Positions 1 through 7,891 of a DNA stretch of 64,000 nucleotides are shown piece by piece; position 1 is the stretch's first letter; each line of letters opens with the position of its first letter. A program made the translations under genes and the position numbers. The notes under the pieces are model-generated. The model was not told where the DNA came from, did no database searches, and was given only the letters and a program-made list of their open reading frames with translations. Source of the stretch: Novosphingobium sp. (GTDB lineage: Bacteria; Pseudomonadota; Alphaproteobacteria; Sphingomonadales; Sphingomonadaceae); assembly GCF_020852455.1 (NCBI RefSeq), contig NZ_JADZAT010000024.1, positions 62,001 through 126,000 on the forward strand, in the 5' to 3' direction.

Positions 1-41
1 GTGTTGCGTTTTGCCGAGCGGCTTTGCCGCAAGCGCTACCC

Positions 42-88
42 CTCAGCGCCTCCCCTTCTTCCTCTGCGCCTCTGCGTGAACCAATCCA
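42..88. repeat. Dispersed C/T-rich repeat, copy 1
   Basis: This stretch contains CTCTGCGCCTCTGCGTGAA at 62-80. It matches 7781-7827 nearly base for base, with the shared core at 7801-7819. Both copies lie just upstream of a rightward gene. The matching is seen directly; calling it a dispersed element is inference. The rest of 1-161 shows no gene I can support. Confidence 0.7.
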
Positions 89-161
89 TCGCCGACGTTG
101 CCCCACTAACCTCACCCTGTTAGGCTGGCGGGCAACAAGCCAATACCTTGGGGGAGCACAA

Positions 162-1493
162 ATGGACCGGCGCCTGACACTATACATCCTGATCGGCATG
201 GTGCTGGGCGTGGCGGTGGGCCAGGTGTTCTACACCATGGTCGATCCCGCAGTGGTCAAGGACCAGGTAGCTCCGTGGCTCAAGCTGCTGAGCGATATCT
301 TCCTCAATCTGATCAAGATGCTGGTTGCCCCGCTGGTGCTTTCAACGATCGTGGTTGGAATTGCCCATATGGGGGATTCGAGCGCATTGGGGCGGATCGG
401 GTTCCGCGCGATTGCCTGGTTCATCATCGCCAGCATGATTTCGATCGGGCTGGGGCTGGTGATGGTCAATCTGTTCCAGCCCGGGGTCGGCGCCCCGATC
501 CCCGATGCCGCCAGCGCCGCCAAGGCCGTGGGCGAGGTCAAGGAACTGAAGGCCACCGAATTCATCCTCTCGATCTTTCCAAAGAACGCGATCGAGGCGC
601 TGGCGACCAACAATATCCTGCAAATTCTGGTCTTCTCGCTGTTCGCCGGCGTAGCGCTTTCGGCGATCGGTGAACGGGGTGCGGCGCTGGTCCGCGGGGC
701 CGATGCGCTTGCCGAAATGATGCTGCAGGTGACCGGCTATGTCATGCGCTATGCGCCGATTGCGGTGTTCGCCGCGATCGCCAAGGTGGTGGCGGTCAGC
801 GGACTGGCAATTCTGGGCACCTATGTCGAACTTCTGATCGAATTCTACCTGTCGCTGGTGCTGCTCTGGGTAATCCTGCTCAGTGTCGGGGCGCTGTTCC
901 TGCGCCAGCGGATCTGGACCCTGATCCGCTATATCCGCCAGCCATTGATGATCGCCTTTTCAACCGCCAGCAGCGAAGCCGCGTTGCCCAAGATGTTCGA
1001 ACAGCTTGACCGGTTTGGCGTGCCGCGCCGGATTTCGGGCTTCATCCTGCCGCTGGGCTACAGCTTCAACCTCGACGGTTCGATGATGTACATGAGCTTC
1101 GCGACGATCTTCATCGCCCAGGCCTATGGCATCGACCTGTCGATCGGCACGCAGATCATGATCCTGCTGACGCTGATGATCTCTTCCAAGGGGATCGCCG
1201 CCGTGCCGCGTGCCAGCCTGGTGGTCATCACCGGCACGCTCGCCATGTTCGGCCTGCCGGTCGAAGGCGTGGCGATTATCCTGGCGATCGACCAGTTCCT
1301 CGACATGGGCCGCACTGCCACCAATGTGGTCGGGAATGCCGTGGCCACTTCGGTCATCACCAAGTGGGAAGGCATGCTTGAAGTGGAAGAGCCCGAATTC
1401 GTCGAGCACCCGCACGCCCCGGCCCATACTGTCGCCCACGGCCGCGCCGGGCTGGAACTCGATCCTTCGAACTTCGAGGATGATCGCGGCTAG
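162..1493 (+). CDS. Dicarboxylate/amino acid:cation symporter (DAACS, SLC1-type)
   Basis: This is a 443-residue inner-membrane secondary transporter that would take up a dicarboxylate or amino acid with Na+ or H+. Family hallmarks are visible: the first re-entrant hairpin FSTASSEAALP near residue 266, NLDGS near 303 (family NMDGT), the second hairpin SSKGIAAVP near 341, and DMGRTATNVVGN near 380 with the substrate-contacting Arg and Asn. The reading frame stays open to position 24. I chose ATG 162 because a GGGGGAG ribosome site precedes it and the hydrophobic first helix (LYILIGMVLG) starts straight after. The upstream part is repeat DNA. Substrate is not certain; it could be a GltP or DctA relative. 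Confidence 0.92.
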   Translation: MDRRLTLYILIGMVLGVAVGQVFYTMVDPAVVKDQVAPWLKLLSDIFLNLIKMLVAPLVLSTIVVGIAHMGDSSALGRIGFRAIAWFIIASMISIGLGLVMVNLFQPGVGAPIPDAASAAKAVGEVKELKATEFILSIFPKNAIEALATNNILQILVFSLFAGVALSAIGERGAALVRGADALAEMMLQVTGYVMRYAPIAVFAAIAKVVAVSGLAILGTYVELLIEFYLSLVLLWVILLSVGALFLRQRIWTLIRYIRQPLMIAFSTASSEAALPKMFEQLDRFGVPRRISGFILPLGYSFNLDGSMMYMSFATIFIAQAYGIDLSIGTQIMILLTLMISSKGIAAVPRASLVVITGTLAMFGLPVEGVAIILAIDQFLDMGRTATNVVGNAVATSVITKWEGMLEVEEPEFVEHPHAPAHTVAHGRAGLELDPSNFEDDRG

Positions 1494-1505
1494 AGCCTGT
1501 CCTGA

Positions 1506-2165
1506 TTAGGCTGGTCTGCTTCTGCCCCTGGGCGCTGCGCTCTTCGGCTTGAAACCGCACAGATCGGCCACCGGGCAGCGCCAGCATTCAGGCGTGCGCG
1601 CCTTGCAGATGTAACGGCCATGCAGGATCAGCCAGTGGTGCGCGCCGACCCGAAACGGCTGCGGCACCTTCTTTTCGAGCTGCTTCTCGACCGCCAGCGG
1701 GGTCTTGCCCTTGGCCAGCCCGGTGCGGTTGCCGACCCGGAAGATATGGGTATCGACCGCGAAGGTTTCGGCCCCGAACGCGCAGTTCATCACCACATTG
1801 GCGGTCTTGCGGCCAACGCCGGGCAGCTCGACCAGCGCATCGCGGTCCGCCGGAACCTCGCCGCCATGGTCGCGGACCAGGATTTCGGACAGCGCGATGA
1901 CGTTCCTGGCCTTGCCATTGAACAGCCCGATGGTCTTGATGTGCTGTTTCAGCCCCTCCTCGCCCAGCGCCAGCATCTGCGCGGGGGTCTTCACCTCGCG
2001 AAACAGCGCCCGGGTCGCCTTGTTCACCCCCACATCGGTCGCCTGGGCGGAAAGCACCACGGCGACCAGCAGCTGGTAGGTGTTGCCGAATTCCAGTTCG
2101 GTTTCAGGCGCGGGATTGTCCTCGGCCAGGCGGCGGAAGAATTCGAAGATCTGGGCGCTCTTCAA
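1506..2165 (-). CDS. nth: Endonuclease III
   Basis: This is a 219-residue DNA glycosylase/AP lyase for oxidised pyrimidines in base excision repair. It shows the helix-hairpin-helix LPGVGRKTANVV with the catalytic Lys, the following catalytic Asp in AVDTHIFRV, and a C-terminal [4Fe-4S] Cys set spaced C-x6-C-x2-C-x5-C (CKARTPECWRCPVADLC). The start codon is TTG at 2165. It overlaps the dapB stop by four bases (TTGA), which suggests translational coupling. The N-terminus lines up with the usual family start, so the TTG is credible. It carries a short basic tail (RGRSRPA). Confidence 0.95.
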   Translation of the reverse strand: MKSAQIFEFFRRLAEDNPAPETELEFGNTYQLLVAVVLSAQATDVGVNKATRALFREVKTPAQMLALGEEGLKQHIKTIGLFNGKARNVIALSEILVRDHGGEVPADRDALVELPGVGRKTANVVMNCAFGAETFAVDTHIFRVGNRTGLAKGKTPLAVEKQLEKKVPQPFRVGAHHWLILHGRYICKARTPECWRCPVADLCGFKPKSAAPRGRSRPA

Positions 2166-2890
2166 AGCCCCAGCACCTCACCCATCGCATAGCGCCCGGG
2201 CTCCTTGCCCACCAGCCATTGCGCCGCCCTGACTGCCCCCTTCGCGAAGATCGAGCGGTCTTCGGCGAGATGCGAAAGCGTGATCCGCTCAGCCTCGCCC
2301 AGGAACAGCACCGCATGATCCCCCGCCACGGTGCCGCCGCGCAGGCTGGCAAAGCCGATGTCGCCGCGCTTTCGCGCCCCGGTAATCCCGTCGCGGCCGC
2401 GATCGCTATGTCCGGCCAGCGCAATCCCGCGCCCGCTGGCGGCCGCCTCGCCCAGCAGCAGCGCGGTGCCCGATGGGGCATCGACCTTCATCCGGTGGTG
2501 GCTCTCGACAATCTCGATGTCCCAGCCCTCGCCCAGCCGGCTCGACGCTTCGCGCACCAGGTGGGCCAGCAGCGTGACCCCCAGCGAAGTGTTGCCGGTC
2601 TGCAGCACGGGGATCGTCGCGGCGGCGGCATCGCACAGCCAGTGGTGGCGTTCCTCAAGCCCCGTGGTGCCCACCACCACCGGCACGCCGGCCGCGATCG
2701 CCGCATCAAGATTGCCCTCGAGCGCGGCGGGAGCCGAGAAATCGACCAGCACGTCACTGCGGGCCGCCAGCGCGGTCAGGTCATCGCCCTTGTCCACCCC
2801 GCCGGCCAGATCTTCGCCCGCTGCCGCGATCGCCGCCGCCAGCGCCGCCCCCATGCGCCCCGCGCTGCCGATGATGCCGATCCGTGCCAC
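2162..2890 (-). CDS. dapB: 4-hydroxy-tetrahydrodipicolinate reductase
   Basis: This cytosolic enzyme of lysine and diaminopimelate synthesis reduces 4-hydroxy-tetrahydrodipicolinate with NAD(P)H. It shows an N-terminal Rossmann motif GIIGSAGRMG, VVGTTGL in the mid part, and the catalytic ESHHRMKVDAPSGTA. The frame opens at GTG 2911, but I chose GTG 2890 (about 242 residues) because GGAG lies six bases before it and the Rossmann strand begins immediately. The longer start would run into the REP-like palindrome at 2911-3000. It is the first gene of a two-gene unit with nth. Confidence 0.94.
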   Translation of the reverse strand: MARIGIIGSAGRMGAALAAAIAAAGEDLAGGVDKGDDLTALAARSDVLVDFSAPAALEGNLDAAIAAGVPVVVGTTGLEERHHWLCDAAAATIPVLQTGNTSLGVTLLAHLVREASSRLGEGWDIEIVESHHRMKVDAPSGTALLLGEAAASGRGIALAGHSDRGRDGITGARKRGDIGFASLRGGTVAGDHAVLFLGEAERITLSHLAEDRSIFAKGAVRAAQWLVGKEPGRYAMGEVLGL

Positions 2891-2910
2891 GCCGATCTCC
2901 AACCCCGGCA

Positions 2911-3000
2911 CGTCATGCTGAACTTGTTTCAGCAGCCATCGTGCCCCACAGATGGTGGTCTATGCGGAGAAATGGACCCTGAAACAAGTTCGGGGTGACG
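2911..3000. repeat. REP-like imperfect palindrome, copy 1
   Basis: The left arm (2911-2934, core TGCTGAACTTGTTTCAGCA) and the right arm (2977-3000, core CTGAAACAAGTTCGGGGTGA) are imperfect reverse complements around a roughly 40-base centre. The element fills the divergent gap between dapB and the sirtuin gene. Its arms resemble those of 33286-33375. The pairing is seen directly; REP family membership is inferred. Confidence 0.75.
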
Positions 3001-3014
3001 ATCGGGGAGTGGGA

Positions 3015-3716
3015 ATGACCGGGATTCGCAACATCGTGATCCTGACCGGCGCGGGGATCAGCGCGGAATCGGGGATCGATACCTTCCGCAGCGCGGGCGG
3101 GCTGTGGGAAAACCACCGGGTCGAGGACGTCGCCACGCCTGAAGCCTTTGCGCGCGATCCGCACCTGGTCCAGCGCTTCTACGACATGCGCCGCGCGGCG
3201 ATCCAGGAGAAGCTGCCCAACCCCGCACACTTCGCGCTCGCCCGGCTTGATGCGGAATGGAAGGGCGGACTGCTGGTGGTGACCCAGAACGTCGATGACC
3301 TGCACGAACGCGCCGGTTCGCGGCGACTGCTGCACATGCACGGCGAACACCTCAAGGCCTGGTGCACGCTGTGCGATATCCGCCACCCCTGGCGCGGGCC
3401 GCTGGCCGGCAACCCGCCCTGCCCCAGCTGCGGCGCCCACGCGCTGCGCCCGGACGTGGTCTGGTTCGGCGAGATGCCCTACCGCATGGGCGAGATCTAT
3501 GCCGCGCTGCGCGAAGTTGACCTGTTCGTTTCGATCGGCACTTCGGGCGCGGTCTATCCGGCAGCCGGCTTCGTCCAGAACGCGGTCGAACTGGGTGCGC
3601 AAACGCTGGAGCTCAACCTCGAGGCCAGCCAGGGCAGCCACATGTTCCACGAAAGCCGGCTTGGCCCGGCCAGCGAGGTTGTGACCGCGTGGGTTGAGGA
3701 AATTCTAGGCGCCTGA
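3015..3716 (+). CDS. cobB: SIR2-family NAD-dependent protein deacylase
   Basis: This 233-residue sirtuin would remove acyl groups from lysines using NAD+. It shows GAGISAESG, TQNVDDLHERAG with the catalytic-region HMHGE, and a zinc site with two Cys pairs (CTLC and CPSC). FYDMRR provides the Tyr-x2-Arg pair that in class III sirtuins recognises succinyl or malonyl groups, so desuccinylase activity is plausible. I chose ATG 3015 because GGGGAG precedes it; the open frame upstream lies in the palindromic repeat. The last 12 bases overlap the convergent moeB-like gene. The surroundings are housekeeping, so a defence role is unlikely. Confidence 0.92.
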   Translation: MTGIRNIVILTGAGISAESGIDTFRSAGGLWENHRVEDVATPEAFARDPHLVQRFYDMRRAAIQEKLPNPAHFALARLDAEWKGGLLVVTQNVDDLHERAGSRRLLHMHGEHLKAWCTLCDIRHPWRGPLAGNPPCPSCGAHALRPDVVWFGEMPYRMGEIYAALREVDLFVSIGTSGAVYPAAGFVQNAVELGAQTLELNLEASQGSHMFHESRLGPASEVVTAWVEEILGA

Positions 3717-4475
3717 GCAGCCCCGGCATTCCGGATCCTTCGCGATCCGCATGGTCCGCAGGCTGGGTGCCAGGCCTTCGAGCAGGTGCAGCTTGCCCCA
3801 TTGCGGATCGCCCAGCGTGGCCCTGCCCATCACCAGCACCCGGATCGCCTGCATCGCCGCAAAGGCGCCGACCATGCCGACCATCGCCCCCAGCACGCCA
3901 TCGGCGGCGCAGGTATCGCAGTCCTCGGCATCGAAGGCATCGCCCACGAAGCAGCGATAGCAGCTCTCGCCCGGCAGGTGCCCGGCAAACGAGGCGACCT
4001 GCCCCTGGAACCGCCCGATCGCAGCGCTGGTTAACGGGATGCCGAGCCGCACGCAGGTATCCGACACGGCCAGCCGGGTCGCGAAATTGTCACACCCGTC
4101 AAGCACAAGGTCAGCGCCCTCAAGGAGCTGCGCGGCGTTCCCCCCCCCCACCGTCCCAACGTGGGCGCGGACCTTGAGGGCGCCATCGAACCGCCCCACC
4201 CAGTCCGCCGCCGCCTCGGCCTTGGGGCGGCCCAGATCGGCTTCGGCAAAGATGGTCTGGCGTTGCAGGTTCGATGCTTCGACCCTGTCGCGGTCGATCA
4301 GGGTCAAGGTGCCGACCCCGGCCGCCGCGAGGTATTGCAGCGCGGGCGAACCGATCCCCCCGCAGCCGACCAGCGCGACATGCGCCCCCGCCAGCGCCAC
4401 CTGCCCCGCCCCGCCCAGTTCGGGCAGCACGATATGGCGGGCAAAGCGATCGAGGCGGTCGGGCGGCAGGTCCAT
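3705..4475 (-). CDS. moeB: HesA/MoeB/ThiF-family adenylyltransferase
   Basis: This 256-residue E1-like enzyme activates the C-terminus of a small sulfur-carrier protein (MoaD or ThiS) by adenylation for molybdopterin or thiamine synthesis. It shows RHIVLPELGGAGQ at the N-terminus, the nucleotide motif GCGGIGSPA, DRDRVEASNLQRQ, and CDNFATR. Paired Cys residues (CYRC and the C-terminal CRGC) suit a zinc site. No rhodanese domain follows. MoeB and ThiF cannot be told apart from sequence alone; MoeB is the best guess from overall pattern. It converges with the sirtuin gene. Confidence 0.85.
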   Translation of the reverse strand: MDLPPDRLDRFARHIVLPELGGAGQVALAGAHVALVGCGGIGSPALQYLAAAGVGTLTLIDRDRVEASNLQRQTIFAEADLGRPKAEAAADWVGRFDGALKVRAHVGTVGGGNAAQLLEGADLVLDGCDNFATRLAVSDTCVRLGIPLTSAAIGRFQGQVASFAGHLPGESCYRCFVGDAFDAEDCDTCAADGVLGAMVGMVGAFAAMQAIRVLVMGRATLGDPQWGKLHLLEGLAPSLRTMRIAKDPECRGCSGA

Positions 4476-4550
4476 GGGCGCCAGCCTTATGCCAAGGCTG
4501 GCGCCGCGCCAAGGGCCGGGGTTACGGCGACAGGCTTTCCGATGGAGGCT

Positions 4551-5480
4551 TCAGACGGCCGTTTCGCGGCCCTGCGCTGGGGTCCGCTCCACGGGGTCAA
4601 AGGCGCCCCGGGGCCACAGCAACAGGCACAGCGTGCCCGCAGCCAGCAGGCCGATCGTCAGCACACTGCTTTCCGGTCCAGCCGGTCCGCCGGTCAGCGC
4701 GTCCGAACCAACCGGCGTCAGGTGCACCAGCAAGGCCGGCAGTTTCAGATCCAGCCCGGTGATCGGCACGGCAAAGCCGATGCCGGTGAACCAGTTCCAG
4801 CCGGCATGCCAGCCCATCACCCCCCAGATGCTGTCAGCACGCCAGGCCCAGGCACAGGTGAACAGTCCGAAGGTGAACGACATGATGATTTCGGGAAGGG
4901 GCTGGTGCGGTGAGAAGTGGAGAAATGTGAAGGCGACCGAACTGGCAATGAACCCCGCCGTCAGGTTCCAGCGGCGCGTCGCGGCCGAAAGCAGCCAGCC
5001 GCGAAAAATGAACTCTTCCACGCCCGATTGAAAGGCAAACCCGGTCAGCAGGAGCGCCATCCAGAACAGCGCAGCAGGAGAGGAAAAGGCAGGAAGGATA
5101 TCCCCGCTGACATAACCCCCGGCAAGCCAGATCGAAAAGACCGCCAGGGCCACCATGCCAATGCCGATCGCCATTCCGGTCAGGTACTTGGACAGCCGCC
5201 CTGCGCCGGCCAAACCCATGGTCGCCAATCCCCGGCGTTCGACGAACCGCGTCCAGGCCCAGACCGCGGCGCCCATCGCCGCAAATGGCAGCACCAGGAA
5301 CACACAGAAATCGAACGGGGACTGGGGCTGTCCGTCCGCACTGACCAGGCCGAACCGTTCGAGGCCCAGATCGACCGGAACGCTGGAAAATGCGACCAGC
5401 AAGATGCAGACCACTGGTGAAAACAAGGCCCAGGGCAGCCAGCCCCGATGCGGTTCGGACGAGAAGATCGTTTCATTCAT
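4551..5480 (-). CDS. CPBP-family intramembrane glutamic protease
   Basis: This is a 309-residue multi-pass membrane protein with the Abi/CAAX-protease core. EEFIFRGWLL supplies the catalytic Glu pair and Arg, FTFLHF the next His, and HAGWNW the third motif. The hydrophobic segments before and after fit about eight helices. Family members cleave membrane-embedded substrates or act in CAAX processing and bacteriocin immunity, but nothing nearby points to a substrate. ATG 5480 starts the protein, and the divergent gap upstream is only about 30 bases from the next leftward gene's stop. Confidence 0.85.
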   Translation of the reverse strand: MNETIFSSEPHRGWLPWALFSPVVCILLVAFSSVPVDLGLERFGLVSADGQPQSPFDFCVFLVLPFAAMGAAVWAWTRFVERRGLATMGLAGAGRLSKYLTGMAIGIGMVALAVFSIWLAGGYVSGDILPAFSSPAALFWMALLLTGFAFQSGVEEFIFRGWLLSAATRRWNLTAGFIASSVAFTFLHFSPHQPLPEIIMSFTFGLFTCAWAWRADSIWGVMGWHAGWNWFTGIGFAVPITGLDLKLPALLVHLTPVGSDALTGGPAGPESSVLTIGLLAAGTLCLLLWPRGAFDPVERTPAQGRETAV

Positions 5481-5510
5481 TCCGGCTGGTTAGCCGTGCG
5501 CTGGTCCGGG

Positions 5511-6326
5511 CTATAGAATGATTGTGCGCGGCCGCCCGGGCTTGTGCCAGGCCAGCGGCGTGGTTCCGAAGGTGCGCTTGAAGACCCGGCCAAAGTGGCT
5601 CTGATCCGCAAATCCGGCCTCGTGGGCAGCGGCGGCCAGACCAAGCCCGCCATGCAGCAGCTGTCCGGCTCGCTCAAGCCTGCGGCACTGCAGATAGCGA
5701 TAGGGACTGGTCCCCAACAGCGCGCGGAAGTCACGCGAAAGCTGCCAGCGGTCATAGCCGGCGATTTCCTCGAGCTGATCGAGGTTCGTGCCCGGTTCCG
5801 GAACGCTGTCCAGAAATTCGCGCACCCGCATCACCGCCTCGCGGTTGACCGACCGCCGGGCCGGCGGGCGGCCTGCGCGCCGCTGCATCGCCGAGACGAG
5901 CTGGTGCAGCGCGTCCTGATAGCCGAACAGATCGTTCCCGTCGGCGCAGACCGCAATCAGGCGCAGCGCCGATTGGGCCAGATCGGGGTCGCTTGACACC
6001 CCCTCACTCAGAAACGGCAGCGCGGCCCCGCCGATCACGGTCTGGACATGGGCCGGCGGCAGATAGGCCGCGCGATAGGAAAAACCGCTCTGGTCGCAGC
6101 AATAGCCATCGTGCAGCTCGTCGGGATGCAGGATCATCACCTGGCCGGGCAGCGAGCGCCAGTGATTGCCGCGGTAATTGAACGACTGCACCCCGTCGGT
6201 GGTCACCGCGATCGTATAGGTATCATGGCGGTGCGGCGAAAACGCACCCACGCGAAGCTGCGCGTCGATCAGCTCAACCCTGGAACCAGGCAGGCCGGCA
6301 TCCTGATTTTCCGAAGGGGTCGACAT
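5511..6326 (-). CDS. AraC-family transcriptional regulator (AraC_binding cupin type)
   Basis: This one-component regulator has an N-terminal cupin-like sensor (FSPHRHDTYTIAVTTDGVQSF, GQVMILHPDELHDG) and a C-terminal pair of helix-turn-helix motifs from about residue 165 (QLEEIAGYDRWQLSRDF, then AAAAHEAGFADQSHFGRVF). The layout matches AraC regulators that often control small exporters or sugar genes. The frame can also start at TTG 6347, but ATG 6326 is preferred. Its target is not obvious; the CPBP protease lies just downstream on the same strand. Confidence 0.88.
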   Translation of the reverse strand: MSTPSENQDAGLPGSRVELIDAQLRVGAFSPHRHDTYTIAVTTDGVQSFNYRGNHWRSLPGQVMILHPDELHDGYCCDQSGFSYRAAYLPPAHVQTVIGGAALPFLSEGVSSDPDLAQSALRLIAVCADGNDLFGYQDALHQLVSAMQRRAGRPPARRSVNREAVMRVREFLDSVPEPGTNLDQLEEIAGYDRWQLSRDFRALLGTSPYRYLQCRRLERAGQLLHGGLGLAAAAHEAGFADQSHFGRVFKRTFGTTPLAWHKPGRPRTIIL

Positions 6327-6626
6327 CCAGACGATATTGTTGCGCAACGGGCGGTTCGCAAGTGCCAGCCCGTGCGCCGGTGCCGAATTGGTGTCGGCCT
6401 TTAGGGAAGCGCAGGATAGTGCTGAACGGCGGTAAGGTTGGGGGAAGCGGATAGACCTGCATCAGGGATCATGGTGGCCACAGTTGCCGCTCACCGAATT
6501 CATGAGACGAGGATTGCTTGTCCCAATTGGAAATCGAAGTCTCGTTCTGTATGAGTTAAACACGCCCTGTGCTCGCTACTCAGCAGTCGGGTGATCTGCG
6601 CGAAGATTCCCATCGAGGGGGTGCTG
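6327..6626. other. Divergent intergenic region, becoming AT-rich
   Basis: This 300-base gap separates the leftward AraC gene from the rightward orphan membrane protein. Base composition drops toward AT from about 6480. I see no tRNA, repeat or convincing promoter. GAGGGGG at about 6613-6619 is the ribosome site of the next gene. Confidence 0.6.
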
Positions 6627-7580
6627 ATGAGTGACGTCTTTTGGCCTCTATTAGCAATGCATCTGGCTCTGGCCGTCATATTGTTTTTCCTAGTCAACTG
6701 GATTGGAAAGCATGCAGTAGACTTCGGCTACGTCAGCACGTCTTTGTTCGAGGAACCGAATGAGAGCGTTGCACTAAATTTTTTCATTCGTGCACTTTCT
6801 CCAGCAGTTTTTATCATTCTTGTTTCATCGTTTGCAGTAGCCCTTGACCGACCTGATCTTCGCTTAGGGATAATGATGGTAGTGCCGTATTACTACATGA
6901 TACGCGCTGGCGTTATATTTCTATTCAATCGGCACCGACTCATCAGCTGGCCAAGGTATATTGGCCATGCCTTATTTGGCATTGCGATGGCGTCACTAGC
7001 TTATAAATACCTTATTGTTCCTAATCGCTCACTCATCCCCGACTTGGAAACAGCAGGGAACGAGTTGTGGCTTGCATTGCTGGCCTTCCTGTACGCCGTC
7101 GCGAACAAGATTCCCCTTTCGGGCGGCCCCGGAGCGCGCAGGAGGAACGCCTTTGTCAATGTCCATTACACCACAGCCCACCGTCTGTTTGGTGGAGTTA
7201 TCGACGCGAAGGTCACAGACGATCTACTTAAGCTCGTAGCCTACGCTGTGCTGGTTTATGAGGACTACTGTCGGCCACCCGCAATTCGGACCTTTGAACG
7301 TTTGGCGTGGTGGAAAGAGAGGAGAACGACTGGCATCATGCAAGTGGCTGCAGTTGATGCGCTAACTGATCGCGAGAGCGTGGACAGGGGCTTGGATATT
7401 CTACTTGCGTCGTGGGAGAAATACTCGGGCGAAGAACGGTGGTCGCGAGTGAGGTCGACCATCTCAGATTACAACAAGGACGAGGACTACATTGGCAGAG
7501 TTCAGGAGGTTATGAGAATCCTCGCCGAACGAGCCGACCCCGCCTTTAAACCAGCGTACAACAGCATCTGGCCTGAATAA
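6627..7580 (+). CDS. Orphan AT-rich membrane protein with possible lysozyme/transglycosylase-like C-terminal domain
   Basis: I do not recognise this 317-residue protein as a named family. The N-terminal half carries about five hydrophobic helices (roughly residues 4-26, 50-73, 80-103, 112-135 and 146-163). The C-terminal half is soluble and contains VYEDYCRPPAIRTFERL followed about 20 residues later by TTGIMQVAA. An acidic ED after a helix and a later G-x-M-Q motif resemble the order in GT51 and SLT-type glycan-cleaving or polymerising folds, but this is only motif-level inference. Base and codon use are clearly AT-richer than both neighbours, which suggests recent acquisition. ATG 6627 follows a good GAGGGGG site. 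Confidence 0.7.
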   Translation: MSDVFWPLLAMHLALAVILFFLVNWIGKHAVDFGYVSTSLFEEPNESVALNFFIRALSPAVFIILVSSFAVALDRPDLRLGIMMVVPYYYMIRAGVIFLFNRHRLISWPRYIGHALFGIAMASLAYKYLIVPNRSLIPDLETAGNELWLALLAFLYAVANKIPLSGGPGARRRNAFVNVHYTTAHRLFGGVIDAKVTDDLLKLVAYAVLVYEDYCRPPAIRTFERLAWWKERRTTGIMQVAAVDALTDRESVDRGLDILLASWEKYSGEERWSRVRSTISDYNKDEDYIGRVQEVMRILAERADPAFKPAYNSIWPE

Positions 7581-7891
7581 GCGCCAGTCACCGCCAGAAC
7601 GGGAATCTGAATAAGGGCAAAATGTGGGCAGCGGCACTTGGCGGCACAACGTCCGCAATGTTGCTGCGTCCGGTCCGGCAGCTTTTGGCTCATTGGCCCG
7701 CAATGCTGCCGCCAATAATGCCGGCGGATCAAGCCAACGCGGCCCAGCATATGAAAACGGCTTCCCCCCAGGCACGGCACCTCCGCGCCTCCCCTTTCTT
7801 CTCTGCGCCTCTGCGTGAACCCATTCACCCCTTGCCGACTCCCCGCCGATGCGGCACTTAACCGGTCAATTAACAAAACATGGGATGAGCG
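7581..7891. other. Intergenic region with no gene seen, ending in dispersed repeat copy 2
   Basis: This 311-base gap lies between the AT-rich orphan gene and the acyl-CoA ligase. GC content returns to the genome level. The open frames here read as random. Its last third holds the repeat described at 7781-7827. I see no RNA gene or clear promoter. Confidence 0.6.
7781..7827. repeat. Dispersed C/T-rich repeat, copy 2
   Basis: This is the second copy of the element at 42-88. The core CTCTGCGCCTCTGCGTGAA is at 7801-7819 and the flanking CGCCTCCCCTT is also shared. It lies about 65 bases before the acyl-CoA ligase start, a position similar to that of copy 1 relative to the symporter. Confidence 0.7.

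Noticed and set aside
3015..3716. SIR2 gene as part of an anti-phage system
   Set aside because: It is a stand-alone class III sirtuin with a zinc site and no TIR, Argonaute or HerA partner nearby; the neighbours are housekeeping genes.
4551..5480. CPBP protease as bacteriocin immunity protein
   Set aside because: No bacteriocin precursor, maturation enzyme or exporter is nearby.
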